Assembly: GCF_023073335.1 (NCBI RefSeq)
Contig: NZ_JADPJG010000035.1
Location: forward strand, 639,879-703,878
From: Bradyrhizobium sp. 21
GTDB lineage: Bacteria; Pseudomonadota; Alphaproteobacteria; Rhizobiales; Xanthobacteraceae
Reading direction: 5' to 3'
Length of the DNA: 64,000 nucleotides
The notes under the pieces were generated by a model. That model was not told the DNA's origin. It searched no databases and saw nothing but the letters and a program-made list of their open reading frames with translations. This document shows positions 51,709-60,111 of this stretch, one piece after another (the stretch's first letter is position 1; each line of letters starts with the position of its first letter). A program made the position numbers and the translations under genes.

Positions 51709-52407
51709 TCAATTCCCGTGCAGCCGCGCGGTGGCGCGGCGGGCGAACCATTCGGCGGCGATCAGAGCACCCAGCGCCAGGATGATCGAGACGATCACGA
51801 GCCGGCCCGCAGCGGCGTCGCCGTCCGGCGTCTGGATCAGCGAATAGATCGCGGACGAAATCGTCTGGGTCTCGCCGGGAATGTTCGACACGAAGGTGAT
51901 GGTGGCGCCGAACTCGCCGATCGCCTTGGCGAAGCCCAGCACCATGCCGGCGAGCACGCCGGGCAGCGCCAGCGGCAGTGTCACCGTGAAAAACACTTTC
52001 CAGGGCGCCGCGCCGAGCGTCTCGGCGGCCTGCTCCAGCCGGCGGTCGATCGCCTCGATCGACAGTCGCATCGGGCGCACCAGCAGCGGAAACGACATCA
52101 CGCCGCAGGCGAGCGCCGCACCGGTCCAGCGGAACGCGAAAACGATGCCGAGATGATCGGCGAGGAAGGCGCCGACGAGGCCGCGGCGGCCAAATGTGAG
52201 CAGCAGCAGATAGCCGGTGACGACAGGCGGCAGCACGAGGGGCAGATGTACGACGGCGTCGAGCACCGACTTGCCCCAGAAATCACGGCGCGCAAGCAGC
52301 CATGCCAGCGCAATGCCGAACGGCGTTGCCACCAGGGTTGCAATGATGGCGACCCTGAGCGAGAGCAGGATCGCGGTCCATTCGGCGGGAGAGATGTCGA
52401 GCATCAA
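51709..52407 (-). CDS. modB: Molybdate ABC transporter permease
   Basis: A 232-residue inner-membrane permease with about five or six helices, the usual ModB length. Landmarks are FGIALAWLLARRDFWGKSVL, HLPLVLPPVVTGYLLLL and the EAA-loop region (LEQAAETLGAAPWKVFFTVT). It is in the modABC operon, ten bases after modA and two bases before modC. Confidence 0.94.
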   Translation of the reverse strand: MMLDISPAEWTAILLSLRVAIIATLVATPFGIALAWLLARRDFWGKSVLDAVVHLPLVLPPVVTGYLLLLTFGRRGLVGAFLADHLGIVFAFRWTGAALACGVMSFPLLVRPMRLSIEAIDRRLEQAAETLGAAPWKVFFTVTLPLALPGVLAGMVLGFAKAIGEFGATITFVSNIPGETQTISSAIYSLIQTPDGDAAAGRLVIVSIILALGALIAAEWFARRATARLHGN

Positions 52408-52417
52408 GCCGCAGACA

Positions 52418-53203
52418 TCAGGTTGCCGGGCTGACCAGAAACTTGAAGCCGTATTTTTCCAGAATGGTCTTGGCCGCCGTTGAGCGCAGGAAGGCGAGGT
52501 AGTCGTTGGTCTCGGGTTTCGCGGTGGTGGTCGCGGCGACGGGATAGATGATCGCGGGATGCGAATCCGCCGGGAAGGTGCCGACGATCTTCACGCCGGG
52601 CTCGACCTTGGCGTCGGTGGAATAGACGATGCCAAGGTTGGCCTCGCCACGCGCGACCAGCGTCAGCGCGGCACGCACGCTCTCGGCCATGGCGAATTTC
52701 GGCTCGGCCGCCTGCCATGCGCCGAGGCTCGTAAGCGCGGCCTTGGCATATTTCCCAACCGGCACCGACTTGACGTCGCCGGTCGCGATCTTGCCGTCGC
52801 CGGCGAGTTTGGCGAGATCGAAGCCCTGCGCGATTGTGACGTTGTCGGTTTTGGAATCCTTCGGCGCGATCAGCACGATGCTGTTGCCGAGCAGATTGAC
52901 CCGCGTCGGCTCGTTGATGGTCTTCTTGGCGATCGCGTAGTCCATCCAGTCGGTGTCGGCGGAGACGAACACATCGGCCGGCGCACCCTGCTCGATCTGC
53001 TTTGCCAGGGCCGAGCTTGCGGCGTAGCTCGCGGTGATCTTGATACCGGTCTTGGCGGTGTAGGCCACGTCGATCTCATCGAGCGCGTTCTTCATCGACG
53101 CCGCGGCGAACACGGTGATGGTCTTGTCCTCGGCGGCGGCGGGCGAGAGGCTCGCGCCCGCGACGATCGCGAAGGCGGTGAAAAGTCCGGCAATACGAAT
53201 CAT
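52418..53203 (-). CDS. modA: Molybdate-binding periplasmic protein
   Basis: A 261-residue binding protein with signal peptide (MIRIAGLFTAFAIVAGASLS, cleavage after AAA). The ModA fold shows KTITVFAAASMKNALDEIDV and SYAASSALAKQIEQGAPADV (oxyanion-binding serine region), then VFVSADTDWMDYA. It binds molybdate or tungstate and delivers it to ModBC. No ModE-type operator is convincing in the upstream region, which also holds a dispersed palindrome. Confidence 0.94.
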   Translation of the reverse strand: MIRIAGLFTAFAIVAGASLSPAAAEDKTITVFAAASMKNALDEIDVAYTAKTGIKITASYAASSALAKQIEQGAPADVFVSADTDWMDYAIAKKTINEPTRVNLLGNSIVLIAPKDSKTDNVTIAQGFDLAKLAGDGKIATGDVKSVPVGKYAKAALTSLGAWQAAEPKFAMAESVRAALTLVARGEANLGIVYSTDAKVEPGVKIVGTFPADSHPAIIYPVAATTTAKPETNDYLAFLRSTAAKTILEKYGFKFLVSPAT

Positions 53204-53378
53204 GGATGCGCTCCGTGCGAGGCCGCGCGTGCAGGCGCACGCGCAAATCCGGCGTTGGGTGGGCTAGGTCGCGACGGGCGGAAGCGCTGTTCCACGGGCC
53301 TTGCGACGGCTTACGGCCGGCAGGGATATCGCAGTTGCGAAGATAGCAGGCCGGGGCCTTAGGTCAAAGGCGACCGTA

Positions 53379-53427
53379 GCGCATGATCCGGAAAAGTGTG
53401 TAACGGTTTTCCGAAAAGATCATGCGC
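53379..53427. repeat. 49-bp dispersed-type palindrome
   Basis: GCGCATGATC and GATCATGCGC form the outer arms, and CGGAAAA and TTTTCCG the inner arms, around GTGTGTAACGG. It lies between the start of modA and the end of the secreted-protein gene. Near-identical elements are, from memory, very common in Bradyrhizobium intergenic regions. Only one copy is present in this window. Confidence 0.65.
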
Positions 53428-53443
53428 AAACAATAACATCCGC

Positions 53444-53947
53444 CTATTGCGCCGGGAGGATCGCGATCGAGAGCGAATTCTCCCTGGCGCCGCTGATTTG
53501 GAGCACGACAGGCTGAGCTGACAGCTCGTATTTCATGGTCTTGCGGATGCCGTCGCAATCGGTCGCGCCGCTGAAGGCCACGGGCTTGAGGAAATGCCCG
53601 TCCTGGACCACGTCGACCCAGGCCCCGCTGGACAGGCTGATCGTGTAGAGCCCGGCTTTCGCGGTCTTGATGCTGGTGAAGCCGGCAAAGGTGCCATCCT
53701 TCGGCGCGCGCTCTGGCGGCGAGGGCAATTTAGCATCGGCGGGCGCGACCAACTCCAGCGTGATGGCTGACGACGGCAACGCGGCCTGCTCGCTTCCGGA
53801 CGCGAGCTTGGCGCGATCCGGTGCAGTGAGTGCGGCGCGGTCGCGCTCGATCGGCCATTTGAACTTGTCGCAGCCGCTGGGTTCTTCGGCGGCGAGGGCG
53901 GAGGTCGTGCCGAGCGAAAGCGCAGCGAGAAAGGTGAGGACGCGCAT
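53444..53947 (-). CDS. Secreted hypothetical protein
   Basis: A 167-residue product with a clear signal peptide (MRVLTFLAALSLGTTSALAA). The mature part has two cysteines (GCDKFKWPIERDRAAL; GATDCDGIRKTMKYELS) and beta-type segments such as GLYTISLSSGAWVDVV. I do not recognise a named family; the gene type is common in Bradyrhizobium and its location is probably periplasmic. It has no operon partner. Confidence 0.75.
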   Translation of the reverse strand: MRVLTFLAALSLGTTSALAAEEPSGCDKFKWPIERDRAALTAPDRAKLASGSEQAALPSSAITLELVAPADAKLPSPPERAPKDGTFAGFTSIKTAKAGLYTISLSSGAWVDVVQDGHFLKPVAFSGATDCDGIRKTMKYELSAQPVVLQISGARENSLSIAILPAQ

Positions 53948-54286
53948 GTGAATCTCATCGTTGGCCGCGCGAAAGACGCGGGCTTGCGGTCAGGCTGTTG
54001 AAAGGGATGCGCATCCCGAGAATGCCGCGGGCTTACGGCCCAGCGGAAAGGACAATCCTAGCGCATTTCGGACGATACGGGCCAGTCATCACTCCGTCAT
54101 TGCTGACAAGTGAAACGGCGCATCTATCCACACGTCGTCCCGGCGAAGGCCGGGACCCATAACCACAGAGAGGAGTTTGGCGAAGATTCCTCGTTCGGTA
54201 TTGCTACCATCTGCCACTGGAAGATTCCGCGGTATGGGTCCCGGCCTTCGCCGGGACGGCAACTGGGGGCGGAGCAGCAGCGCGTC
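53948..54286. other. Intergenic region with a family A repeat
   Basis: A 339-base gap between two genes on the minus strand. It holds repeat copy 7 (54134-54259). The part nearest the secreted-protein gene (53948-54120) should contain its promoter, but no good -35/-10 pair stands out. Confidence 0.4.
54134..54259 (+). repeat. Family A palindromic repeat, copy 7 (forward)
   Basis: Bounded by GTCGTCCCGGCGAAGGCCGG and CCGGCCTTCGCCGGGACG. The core begins CCATAACCACAGAGAGGAGT then TTGGCGAAGATTCC and ends CGCGGTATGGG. It is the clearest representative of the forward orientation. Confidence 0.87.
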
Positions 54287-55231
54287 TTACGGCTTCGCAT
54301 CGCCCGCGTGCAGCACCACCTTGCACGCGGCCGGCATCTGCGCCAGCGTCATCGGCGGTTTCGGCTTGGGCGGCTCCGGCGGCGGCTTCGGGTGCAGCAC
54401 GCCGTCGCTGAACCAATAGGCGAGGTCGGAGGGCTTGCAGCCTTCGTCCTCTGATTGCGACGACTGGCCCTCGCATTCGCTCGCGCCCGCCGGGCAGCGC
54501 ATGCGAATGTGGAAGTGATAGTCGTGGCCCCACCACGGCCGAATCTTCGACAGCCAGGAGCGGTCGCCCTTGGCCTCTTGGCACAGCGCCTTCTTGATCG
54601 CGGCATTGACGAAGATGCGCTGCACCGCCGGCTCCTGCGCCGCATCGCGCAGCACCAGCACATGGCCTGGCGTGAACACCTTTGGATCGATGTCGAGTCG
54701 GTCCTGCCGCACCATCATCACCGCCGACATCTCCTCGCGCTCGTCACGCGACAAACGACGGTCCGGCATCGGCGTCAGCCAGATGTCGGCATCGAGGCCG
54801 ATCTGATGGCTGGCATGGCCTGACAATGCCGGCCCGCCGCGCGGCTGGCCGATGTCGCCGACCAGAATGCCGGGCCAGCCGGCGTCCTTGTGTGCCTTGG
54901 CCGCGAGGCGCTTGATCAGCGCGATCATCTCGGGGTGCCCGTAATTGCGGTTACGCGACAGCCGCATCACCTGCCAATTGTCGCCGTTGAGCGGCATCTG
55001 CATGGCGCCGCCGATGCAGCCCTTGACGTAGGAGCCGATGACATGCGCCGGCCCGGTCGAGGGCAGCAGCTTTCGCGCGAACAGCTCCTTGGCGCCAACC
55101 TTGGGATCATTTGGGTTCGCGAGCGGCGGCAACGGCTTCGGATTTACGCTGCCTTTGTCCTGGGCCAGCGCGCCTCCGGCGGACAGGAGCGCCATGACAA
55201 GCGGGAGAGGGGCGAGGCGTCGGAGACTCAT
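54287..55231 (-). CDS. mepA: Penicillin-insensitive murein endopeptidase
   Basis: A 314-residue secreted M74 endopeptidase that cuts D-alanyl-meso-diaminopimelate cross-links in peptidoglycan. A signal peptide (RLAPLPLVMALLSAGGALAQ) is present. The LAS-type zinc site is intact: ALSGHASHQIGLDADIW supplies a histidine and aspartate, and WWGHDYHFHIRM the late histidines. A proline-rich tail (PPPEPPKPKPP) near residue 285 is an extension. Monocistronic. Confidence 0.92.
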   Translation of the reverse strand: MSLRRLAPLPLVMALLSAGGALAQDKGSVNPKPLPPLANPNDPKVGAKELFARKLLPSTGPAHVIGSYVKGCIGGAMQMPLNGDNWQVMRLSRNRNYGHPEMIALIKRLAAKAHKDAGWPGILVGDIGQPRGGPALSGHASHQIGLDADIWLTPMPDRRLSRDEREEMSAVMMVRQDRLDIDPKVFTPGHVLVLRDAAQEPAVQRIFVNAAIKKALCQEAKGDRSWLSKIRPWWGHDYHFHIRMRCPAGASECEGQSSQSEDEGCKPSDLAYWFSDGVLHPKPPPEPPKPKPPMTLAQMPAACKVVLHAGDAKP

Positions 55232-55620
55232 GCTGCTGATCCTATCGCGAATCGCCCATCAGGGTTGATCCGAAAGTCGGAGTTTTTGTGCGGGCCGGGC
55301 GCATTTTTAAGGGTGCGATAACCGTATCCTGTATTGACCAAAATTCGTGCGCGGAAAGGGGGGCGTTCTCCCTCTGCATGCAAGGTGATGCGCTTTCGGA
55401 ATAGAATCATGAATAGCGCGCATATTTACACCACGTCTGTTGTGGTCTGTGTCCGGCTGCGGCGACGCAACAGGTTTGGCGCGCCCCGGGACGCCGCCCG
55501 CGCCTCTCAAACAGGCAAACCGGCCCGGTCCACAGCGCCGCAGGACGTGGCCCCGGCCGCCGAGGACCGCCCAAGATTACTTTTTTTTCAGACACTTGCT
55601 CCAAAACTTGCGGTCGCTGG
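55232..55620. other. Intergenic region between mepA and the GGDEF-EAL gene
   Basis: 389 bases between divergent genes. It contains a stretch of lower GC content (about 55380-55450) and a run of eight T's (55579-55586) just before the GGDEF-EAL gene. I see no gene with coding character and no recognisable operator. It presumably holds both promoters. Confidence 0.4.
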
Positions 55621-57849
55621 GTGCGACCGGGAAGAGTGAAGTTGAGTTTGGGGTCTCGAAAACCAAAGAACCGAAAGGGAAGCGGACTTGCCCACGCAGG
55701 CCAACGGCCGCGCAAGCTGCGCTTCGCGCGCGCGCCTCATCCGCTGTCCGAACACGACGAAGTCCTGCGCAGCCGCGCCGAGGCGGAAGCCGCGATCGCG
55801 GACGCGCGCAAATCCCATGAGCGCCTGCGCCAGGCCATCGAGATCCTGCCGCAGGGCATCGTGTTTCTGGATGCCGAGGGCCGCTACGTTCTCTGGAACA
55901 AGCAATACGCCGAGATCTACAGCAAGACTGCCGATCTGTTCGAAGAAGGCGCGCGCCTCGAGGACACGCTGCGCATCGGTGTCGCTCGCGGCGACTATCC
56001 CGAGGCTGCCGGCCGCGAGGAAGAATGGATCGCCGAGCGGCTGCAAAAGCTCCATCAGCCCGGCGCGCGCCACGAGCAGAAGCTGGCGGACGGCCGCGTC
56101 ATCCTGATCGACGAGCGGCTGACCGACGACGGCGGCGTCGTCGGCCTGCGTGTCGACATCACCGAGTTGAAGCAGCGCGAAGCCTCGTTCCGGCTGCTGT
56201 TCGACGACAATCCCGTCCCCATGATCGTCTGCGCGCTGGACGATGAGCGCATCCTCGCCGTCAACGATGCCGCGCTCGCCCATTACGGCCACAGCCGTGC
56301 CGAGTTCGAGCGGCTGAAGATCCGCTCCTTGCAGGCCTTCGACAGCGAGCCGCCCTGGACCATCGATCGGTCCGACGAGGAGCAGGCCGGGCGCACCTGG
56401 AAGCACGTCAAGGCCGACGGCGCGCTGATCGACCTTGCGATTTATTCCCGCGAACTGACCTATGCCGACCGGCCCGCGGTGCTGCTCGCGCTGATGGACA
56501 TCACCGAGCGCAAGCGTGCCGAGGCGCGGCTTGCCTTCATGGCCCAGCATGACGGGCTGACCGGCCTGCCAAACCGCAATTTGCTGCGTCAGCAGGTCGA
56601 CGAGATGCTGCTGCATACGAGGCGCAGCACCGACAAGGTCGCCCTGCTGATGCTGGGGCTCGACAATTTCAAGGCGGTCAACGACACGCTGGGACACACG
56701 GTCGGCGACAAGCTCCTGCGCGGCGTCGCCAAGCGGCTGCGCTCGACCTTGCGCGAGGAAGACGCGTTGGCGCGGCTCAATTCGGACGAATTCGCGATCG
56801 TGCAGAGCGGATTGACCCGTCCCGAGGACGCCGTGCTTCTGGCCAAGCGCCTCCTGGCGGCCATCGCCGATCCCTATCTGCTCGACGGCCATTCCGTGGT
56901 GATCGGCGCCTCCATCGGCATCGCGATGGCGCCGGGCGACGGCGATGATTCCGAAAAGCTGCTCAAGAGCGCCGACATGGCGCTGTCGCGCGCCAAGGCC
57001 GATTCGCGCGGCACGTTCGCCTTCTTCGAGGCCGCGCTCGACGCCAGAGCGCAGAGCCGGCGCAAGATCGAGGTCGAGCTGCGCGACGCGATCCAGAACG
57101 ACGTGCTGCGTCCCTACTACCAGCCGCTGATCGACCTCCAGAGCGGTCGCATCACCGGCTTCGAGGCATTGGTGCGCTGGCCGCATGCCGAGCGCGGCAT
57201 GGTCTCGCCGGCCGAGTTCATTCCGGTGGCGGAAGAGACCGGGTTGATCAATCCGCTCGGCGGCCTGATGCTGCGCCGGGCGTGCCTGGACGCCGCGACC
57301 TGGCCGGACGACGTCCGCGTCGCCGTCAATCTGTCGCCGCTCCAGTTCCGCAGCGGCAATCTGCTGTCGGTGGTCACGGATGCCCTGAAGCAGGCCGGCC
57401 TGCCGCCGCGGCGGCTCGAGCTCGAGATCACCGAGACACTGCTGCTGGAGAAGAGCGCGCAGGTGCTGGCGACGCTGCATGCGCTGCGCTCGCTCGGCGT
57501 GCGCATCTCGATGGACGATTTCGGCACCGGCTATTCCAGCCTCAGTTATCTGCGCAGCTTCCCCTTCGACAAGATCAAGATCGACCAGTCCTTCGTGCGC
57601 GATCTCGGCGCCAACCGCGAGGCCCAGGCGATCATCCGCTCCATCGTCAGCCTCGGCAAGGGCTTGGGCGTCATCATCACCGCCGAGGGCGTCGAGACCG
57701 AAGCCGAGCTGAGCTGCCTCCGGGCCGAAGGCTGCGACGAGGGTCAGGGCTTTCTGTTCAGCAAGGCCCGGCCCAACGCCGAGATCGTCAGCCTGCTGGC
57801 CGCGCAGCGCGGGATCGACGGCGACGAGGATACTGCGCTGGTGGCTTGA
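55621..57849 (+). CDS. PAS-PAS-GGDEF-EAL c-di-GMP protein, with degenerate GGDEF
   Basis: About 742 residues (GTG start, uncertain). Two PAS domains span about 65-310 (EILPQGIVFLDAEGRYVLWN; LLFDDNPVPMIVCALDDERI). The cyclase domain has LDNFKAVNDTLGHTVGDKLL, but its active-site motif reads NSDEF instead of GGDEF. The inhibitory-site motif (RxxD) is kept five residues before it (REED). The EAL domain is intact: FEALVRW, ELEITETLLLE, MDDFGTGYSSLSYL, KIDQSFV and EGVETEAEL. It is probably a c-di-GMP phosphodiesterase whose cyclase domain acts as a regulatory domain. No transmembrane segment. Confidence 0.9.
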   Translation: MRPGRVKLSLGSRKPKNRKGSGLAHAGQRPRKLRFARAPHPLSEHDEVLRSRAEAEAAIADARKSHERLRQAIEILPQGIVFLDAEGRYVLWNKQYAEIYSKTADLFEEGARLEDTLRIGVARGDYPEAAGREEEWIAERLQKLHQPGARHEQKLADGRVILIDERLTDDGGVVGLRVDITELKQREASFRLLFDDNPVPMIVCALDDERILAVNDAALAHYGHSRAEFERLKIRSLQAFDSEPPWTIDRSDEEQAGRTWKHVKADGALIDLAIYSRELTYADRPAVLLALMDITERKRAEARLAFMAQHDGLTGLPNRNLLRQQVDEMLLHTRRSTDKVALLMLGLDNFKAVNDTLGHTVGDKLLRGVAKRLRSTLREEDALARLNSDEFAIVQSGLTRPEDAVLLAKRLLAAIADPYLLDGHSVVIGASIGIAMAPGDGDDSEKLLKSADMALSRAKADSRGTFAFFEAALDARAQSRRKIEVELRDAIQNDVLRPYYQPLIDLQSGRITGFEALVRWPHAERGMVSPAEFIPVAEETGLINPLGGLMLRRACLDAATWPDDVRVAVNLSPLQFRSGNLLSVVTDALKQAGLPPRRLELEITETLLLEKSAQVLATLHALRSLGVRISMDDFGTGYSSLSYLRSFPFDKIKIDQSFVRDLGANREAQAIIRSIVSLGKGLGVIITAEGVETEAELSCLRAEGCDEGQGFLFSKARPNAEIVSLLAAQRGIDGDEDTALVA

Positions 57850-57878
57850 GGCGGCTGCTGCCACGAAGCAGGTGGCTC

Positions 57879-57900
57879 CCTCTCCCGCTTGCGGGAGAGG
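57879..57900. terminator. Bidirectional hairpin between convergent genes
   Basis: CCTCTCCCGC and GCGGGAGAGG form a ten-bp perfect stem with only TT between them. It lies between the convergent GGDEF-EAL and chemoreceptor genes, 30 and 49 bases from their stops. There is no T-run, so its efficiency as a terminator is uncertain. Confidence 0.5.
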
Positions 57901-57948
57901 TTGATCGAACGCGTGGCTCGACCTTTTAGCTTAAGTCCATTTAACGCC

Positions 57949-59916
57949 TTAAGCCGCCCGAAGCCCCGCCAAGAACGTATCTACACTCCGCATCAACGCC
58001 GAGGCGTGCTGGCCAAGCTCACCGGACGCCACCATCACATTGCCCGCCAGCGACCGCGACTGGTCGGCGGCCTGGCTTGCGCCGGCGACGTTGGCCGAGA
58101 CCTCGGTGGTGCCGGCTGACGCCTGCTGCACGCTGCGCGCGATCTCGCGCGTGGCCGAGCCCTGCTGCTCGACCGCGGCGGCGATGGTGGTGGCGATGCC
58201 GCTGATCTCGCGGATGGTGTCACTGATGCCCGAGATCGCGGTGACGCAATTGCCGGTGGCGGCCTGGATCGCGGTGACCTGGGTTGCGATCTCGTCGGTC
58301 GCCTTCGCGGTCTGGCCGGCGAGCTCCTTCACCTCGGACGCCACCACGGCAAAGCCGCGGCCGGCCTCGCCCGCGCGCGCCGCCTCGATCGTCGCGTTGA
58401 GCGCCAGCAGATTGGTCTGGCTCGCGATCTCGCTGATCAGCCGCAGCACGTCGCCGATGCGCTCCGCGGCTGTGGCAAGACTCGTGACCATCTCCGTGGT
58501 CGCGGTGGCCTTGACCACCGCATTGCTGGCGACCTGGCTGGAATGGGTGACCTGGCGGCCGATCTCGGTCACCGAGGAGGCGAGCTGCTCGGTCGCGGCT
58601 GCGACCGTGTTGACGCTGGTCGAGGCTTCCTCGGACGCCGCCGCGGCTGCGGTTGCGCGCTGCGACGTGCCGTTGACGCTCGACGTGATCTCGCCGGCGA
58701 CGTGCTGCATGCCTTCGGTCGCCCTGGCGACGGCCGACACCACGCCCTTGACGTCGGCCTCGAAGCGATCGGCCATCTGGCGCTGGAGCGCCTGCTTCTC
58801 GATCTCGGCCCTGGCCTTGTCGGCCTCCTGGGCCTCGCGCAGCGTAGCGGCCTCGATCATGCTGCGGCGGAACACGTCGACCGCCTTGGCCATGGTGCCG
58901 AGCTCGTCGCGGCGATCGCTGCCAGGGATGGTCACGTCGGTGTCGCCGGACGAGAGCCGGTTCATGACGGCGGTGATCGCCGCCAGCGGTCGCGACAGCC
59001 CGCGGCCGAGCAGGAACGCCAGCACCATGGCGAGCACCAGGATCACCACGGTCCCGAGGATCAGGCTGCGCTGCGCGCCTCCGGCAGCGGCCTCGTATTC
59101 GGTGGTGTCCTTGATGATCTCGAGGACGGCGACCGGCTTGCCGGCATAGTTCTTGATCTGGCCGACATAGAGCGCGCCGGGATGGCCGTCGAGCGCGGTG
59201 TCGCGGCGCAGCGGCTGGCCGTCGATCACGCCCTTCAGCTCGTCCGACGTCGCGACCGCGGTCTCGCCGAAGGTCGAGGACAGGCGCTTGAAGGCCTTGC
59301 CGTCATACGAATGCACGGCGAGGTCGATGCCGAAGCGCTTCTTGGCGCGATCGACGAACTCCTTGCCGAAGGCGACGCCGACATCGGCGGTGGCGATGCT
59401 CTTGCCGTCGCGCATGATCGGCGTGATGCCGAAGATCGACAGCGCGTCCCGCGAGGGCTCGACGCCGACGATCTGCCTGCCGGTGCTGTTGGCTTCCACG
59501 AGGGTGGTGCGACGCTGCGAGATGTCCTCGCCGTTCGCAGCCTTCGGATCGTGGATGCGGAAGAACACGACGGCCGGCGGCGTCTCGAAGGTGATGAGCG
59601 GGATGCCCTGCGCCTTCAGCGCCTTCATCGGCTCCCCGAGCAGCGCCGTCATGGCATCGCGGTCGCCTTTGGCAATGGCGTCGCCGACCGGCGGCAGTGC
59701 CGCGACCACGGAGGACACCGCGAGCGCGGCGCGGCCTTCATAGTCCACGGCGGCGATCACGCTGTCATATTGCAGCTTGAGTTGTTGATCGAGCGCGAGC
59801 CGCGTCAGCTCGCGCTGTTGCGAGATCGAGAAACCGCCGAGGATGGCGCAGGCTGCCGCGACGGTCAGCGAGATCGCAAGGATCAGGCGAGCGGCAATGG
59901 ATTTGATCTTGAGCAT
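57949..59916 (-). CDS. Methyl-accepting chemotaxis protein with Cache-like sensor
   Basis: A 655-residue chemoreceptor. The first helix (about residues 9-30) is followed by a periplasmic domain (about 35-275) with PAS/Cache character (DALSIFGITPIMRDGKSIAT; GALYVGQIKNYAGKPVAVLE), a second helix (LILGTVVILVLAMVLAFLLG), HAMP and the coiled coil with tip QTNLLALNATIEAARAGEAG. No CheR-binding pentapeptide is seen. Cache sensors often bind small organic acids or amino acids; the ligand is not known. Convergent with the GGDEF-EAL gene. Confidence 0.95.
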   Translation of the reverse strand: MLKIKSIAARLILAISLTVAAACAILGGFSISQQRELTRLALDQQLKLQYDSVIAAVDYEGRAALAVSSVVAALPPVGDAIAKGDRDAMTALLGEPMKALKAQGIPLITFETPPAVVFFRIHDPKAANGEDISQRRTTLVEANSTGRQIVGVEPSRDALSIFGITPIMRDGKSIATADVGVAFGKEFVDRAKKRFGIDLAVHSYDGKAFKRLSSTFGETAVATSDELKGVIDGQPLRRDTALDGHPGALYVGQIKNYAGKPVAVLEIIKDTTEYEAAAGGAQRSLILGTVVILVLAMVLAFLLGRGLSRPLAAITAVMNRLSSGDTDVTIPGSDRRDELGTMAKAVDVFRRSMIEAATLREAQEADKARAEIEKQALQRQMADRFEADVKGVVSAVARATEGMQHVAGEITSSVNGTSQRATAAAAASEEASTSVNTVAAATEQLASSVTEIGRQVTHSSQVASNAVVKATATTEMVTSLATAAERIGDVLRLISEIASQTNLLALNATIEAARAGEAGRGFAVVASEVKELAGQTAKATDEIATQVTAIQAATGNCVTAISGISDTIREISGIATTIAAAVEQQGSATREIARSVQQASAGTTEVSANVAGASQAADQSRSLAGNVMVASGELGQHASALMRSVDTFLAGLRAA

Positions 59917-60111
59917 GAACGATACCGGGGGATTCGGGGGAGTTCGCGAACGCTTTCAGTTATCCCGAGAATGCTTAACAACGCGGTTCAATGTGGGGCT
60001 CGGGGTGCAGGCCCACCCCTACGACTTGCATGGCTTGGTTCACCATGCCGGAAACTGCGGACGCGCAGATGCGACGGAGGTGCGATCTGACACCTCTGTC
60101 GCAGCCGGGTC

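Noticed and set aside
53204..53443. ModE operator before modA
   Set aside because: No sequence close to the ATCGCTATATA inverted repeat was found; only a dispersed-type palindrome is there.
55588..57864. A 758-codon minus-strand frame
   Set aside because: It is the mirror of the PAS-GGDEF-EAL gene, whose motifs are clear on the plus strand.
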